The notes below the pieces were generated by a model. That model saw only the letters and a list, made by a program, of their open reading frames with translations. It did no database searches and was not told the DNA's origin. Below, piece after piece: positions 40,503-42,541 of a stretch of 42,541 nucleotides of DNA; the first letter of the stretch is position 1; every line of letters starts with the position of its first letter. Origin of the DNA: Lachnospiraceae bacterium (GTDB lineage Bacteria > Bacillota > Clostridia > Lachnospirales > Lachnospiraceae); NCBI GenBank assembly GCA_017938145.1, contig JAGBCB010000030.1, positions 1-42,541 on the forward strand, written 5' to 3'. The translations under genes were made by a program, and so were the position numbers.

Positions 40503-42362
40503 ATGGGAGTAACAAAAAAAGCGTTATTGGGCAAAGAACTGATATTTACAGAGGAGATGGACTTGTTTAATTCCCTCCGTAAAAAATATATACTTTTGTC
40601 CAAGGAAGCAAGACAAAAGGCAGAAGAAGAGTACGATGGCAAAATAACCGGCTATTCCGAATACCGAAGCTATACGAAAAGTATTATGGACGAGCTTTTT
40701 GAGCAATATCTCACGGTTGGTGTACATGATATCATAGGTTATGATATTAATGATATTGACGAGGTTGTGCTGCGGGAAGAGTTCGAAAAGGATTTTGGGT
40801 GTACCTATCGGGAGGAGATTGACCATATCGTGGGACAACTTGCGCAAATCGATGTGGAGCAGGCTGTTTTAGATGAAGAACGAAAAGAAGCGATAGAGGA
40901 TGCCAGATTGGTAGATGGAGCTCTTGTTAGCGGTAATGCGATTGATGTAATAGGCTCAAAACTGGGAATGACGTTAATGAACGCAGTGGCTAAAGGTGGC
41001 ACGGCACTGGTAACGGGAGGCGTTCGGGCAATAGAAAAACGCGGTGCAGAGAAGGACCGTATTGCTATTTTTGAAAATCCTTTCACTAAGGAAAAATTGT
41101 TGGATGGAATTGAACTTGACGTATATCTGTTGCACCGGGTTGTTGCCCGCCTTATTAACGAGAGAACCGAGAAGGAATATTTTTATTATGCATCAGCAGA
41201 AAATATTGACTGCTTTGAACCTGTATGCAGAAATATTTTACATGGCAATTTTAAGGATGCGGAGCAACCAAATTTGGAGCGTGAGCAGATTCATAATGTG
41301 ATTATGATGAATCCATATGAACTTCGTGTATATTGCTATATCATGGAGGAAAACGGAGGTATCACTGCAGAACTCAGAGAGTTGTTGGAATATTTGTATG
41401 TAGACAAGGCATCTATGGCAGATAGTTATCTGGAATGGCACTATAATCTGAGTGATTACACTACCTACGAAAGCATACTTGAATTTGAAAAGGTAGTGCT
41501 GGCAGAAATGGAACAATTTGGCGTGAGTAAATGTAATTACTATGAAGCTCTGGTTGAACGCAGAGAGGTCCTTTATAAGGAAAGACGTACCTTCCATGGT
41601 CGTGTTTACGATACAATCGAAGAACGTGATGATATGGAGAAGCAGTTTAATGAGTTTATGGACGTGGTACTTGATGAGATGAGCTTAGATGAATTGCTTG
41701 AAAAATATGATAGTAGCTACAATGAGTCTCTGCATGTGAATAATCAGGAAGATGCCCGCGCCATGATTATGACATATATCCGCGTGAAAACAGAGGATTT
41801 CAAATCTTCTGATGAGGTGATGCCTTATATTGCTTATGCACAACAGAAGAAGATAGAGCATAAGTTGGAAACTTCAGAATTAGTAACTGTATTTGAAGAT
41901 AAGCGTAAGGCATTGGCCGTGAAGGAAAAGATTGGCGCTATTATTGCCACAATAAAAGGAAAACTGCGGACGCTTGCCTGGGCAATTAAGGAACGTAGTA
42001 AGGGACTGGTAGAGAAACTGCCAATTGGAAAGAAAAAAGGTAAAAAGAAAGAAATCATAGAGGATTCTGTAGTTCAGGAAGTTAGCGATGTAACCTTAGA
42101 GCAGGAGCCGGAAGTGGAAAAGGTTGAACTGCAAGAAGATACGGTTTTACAGCAGGAAGTTAAGGAGGAAACCCCACAGACACAACCAGAAGTAGAGGAA
42201 GAAATTGTATCGGTGAAACAGCCGGAAATCCTGCAACAACCGGTAGTGGTAGAACCGCAGCAGGAAATTCAGGAGGCACCGGCAACAAAAGTATGTCCAC
42301 AGTGTGGCGCAACTGTAAAAGCAACCGGAAAGTTCTGTGCAAAGTGTGGTCATAGATTTTAA
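40503..42362 (+). CDS. Large protein with C-terminal zinc ribbon, family unknown
   Basis: A 619-residue protein. Residues 1-480 are mostly helical and charged, with one moderately hydrophobic stretch (about 150-180, VIGSKLGMTLMNAVAKGG, ALVTGGVRAI) that may touch the membrane. A basic patch (KKKGKKKE, about 513-520) is followed by a Glu/Gln/Pro/Val-rich linker and a C-terminal zinc ribbon (CPQCGATVKATGKFCAKCGHRF split as CPQCG and FCAKCG, about 597-617). I recognise no family for the large N-terminal part. AGGAGGA lies before the ATG and no terminator separates it from the preceding zinc-ribbon membrane gene, so the two should share a transcript. It is probably the cytoplasmic worker of this module. 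Confidence 0.75.
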   Translation: MGVTKKALLGKELIFTEEMDLFNSLRKKYILLSKEARQKAEEEYDGKITGYSEYRSYTKSIMDELFEQYLTVGVHDIIGYDINDIDEVVLREEFEKDFGCTYREEIDHIVGQLAQIDVEQAVLDEERKEAIEDARLVDGALVSGNAIDVIGSKLGMTLMNAVAKGGTALVTGGVRAIEKRGAEKDRIAIFENPFTKEKLLDGIELDVYLLHRVVARLINERTEKEYFYYASAENIDCFEPVCRNILHGNFKDAEQPNLEREQIHNVIMMNPYELRVYCYIMEENGGITAELRELLEYLYVDKASMADSYLEWHYNLSDYTTYESILEFEKVVLAEMEQFGVSKCNYYEALVERREVLYKERRTFHGRVYDTIEERDDMEKQFNEFMDVVLDEMSLDELLEKYDSSYNESLHVNNQEDARAMIMTYIRVKTEDFKSSDEVMPYIAYAQQKKIEHKLETSELVTVFEDKRKALAVKEKIGAIIATIKGKLRTLAWAIKERSKGLVEKLPIGKKKGKKKEIIEDSVVQEVSDVTLEQEPEVEKVELQEDTVLQQEVKEETPQTQPEVEEEIVSVKQPEILQQPVVVEPQQEIQEAPATKVCPQCGATVKATGKFCAKCGHRF

Positions 42363-42411
42363 TTGAATGATATTGGAAGATATAGGGAGGAGCCTGCAGA
42401 GTGATATGATT

Positions 42412-42454
42412 CCCCTTAAGTAGACAAGGTAAATAACCAAATCTACTTAAGGGG
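42412..42454 (+). promoter_or_regulatory. Hairpin masking the transposase ribosome site (right IS end)
   Basis: CCCCTTAAGTAGA (42412-42424) and TCTACTTAAGGGG (42442-42454) pair perfectly over 13 bases. The 3' arm contains the AAGGGGG ribosome site of the following transposase. The IS terminus should lie near 42410. The layout copies that of the left IS end although the sequences differ. Confidence 0.6.
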
Positions 42455-42462
42455 GATTTTTT

Positions 42463-42541
42463 ATGTATCGAAAATATACGCCAGAGGAAAAAATAAAAAT
42501 TGTCAGGGGATATATAAAGGGCGAATACTCTTGGAGTGAAA
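42463..42541 (+). CDS. IS3-type transposase OrfA, N-terminal fragment (runs off right edge)
   Basis: Twenty-six codons are visible, starting MYRKYTPEEKIKIVRGYIKG, typical of the helix-turn-helix start of IS3/IS150-type OrfA proteins. The sequence differs from the left-edge transposase, so this is a second element. AAGGGGG lies 8 bases upstream of the ATG within a hairpin. The remainder is outside the window. Confidence 0.7.
   Translation, partial: MYRKYTPEEKIKIVRGYIKGEYSWSE

Noticed and set aside
1-42541. The window as one composite transposon bounded by IS copies
   Set aside because: The two transposases differ and the region is full of housekeeping genes such as trpS, ddh and uppP.

Overview
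The window reads as chromosome of a gut-type Lachnospiraceae (Clostridia, Bacillota). Supporting signs are strong purine-rich ribosome sites, Gram-positive style riboswitches (T-box, THF, TPP), ECF-type vitamin transporters, meso-diaminopimelate dehydrogenase, lysine-N-methylase of the FliB type and plant-glycan enzymes. No rRNA, tRNA, prophage or CRISPR array is visible. Both ends run into the start of a different IS3-type insertion element, each reading outward.

Region by region. 1-4190: left IS end, a zinc-ribbon/GNAT pair, and a TldD/TldE protease pair with a small membrane protein. 4198-8391: a divergent carbohydrate pair (an alpha/beta-hydrolase esterase and a GH27 alpha-galactosidase with an inserted domain) plus a rhodanese-like protein. 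8471-10603: a membrane chemoreceptor fused to a YcgR/PilZ c-di-GMP module. 11029-18517: a MoxR ATPase, DUF58 and VWA operon ending in a 1440-residue protein with three VWA domains. 18557-21142: ddh and uppP (cell wall precursors) and a short nuclease-fold-like gene. 21143-23369: araA with a long, motif-rich upstream region. 23386-24706: folT under a THF riboswitch. 24804-27985: FliB-like methylase and a CotH-kinase lipoprotein. 28016-30512: pdxU-like, pdxK and thiT, the last under a TPP riboswitch. 30586-33323: HelD-type helicase and an orphan LPD3/PBECR-like protein. 33394-35590: T-box, trpS and a Cof-type HAD hydrolase.

35627-42362 is the most unusual part. It holds a membrane Ser/Thr kinase, two paralogous small helix-turn-helix-like proteins, a membrane protein with repeated zinc ribbons and an acidic domain, and a large zinc-ribbon protein of unknown family. 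The kinase and the zinc-ribbon membrane protein share the same outside architecture: a Thr/Pro linker, then two X2/Ig-like repeats. The second small regulator and the zinc-ribbon gene each carry the same upstream palindrome, TTATGC-N5-GCATAA, at nearly the same distance from a -10 box. I infer an undescribed cell-envelope sensing and phosphorylation system with its own regulators.

Start codons were chosen from ribosome-site spacing and family N-termini. Family names come from recognition of motifs; no database search was run.
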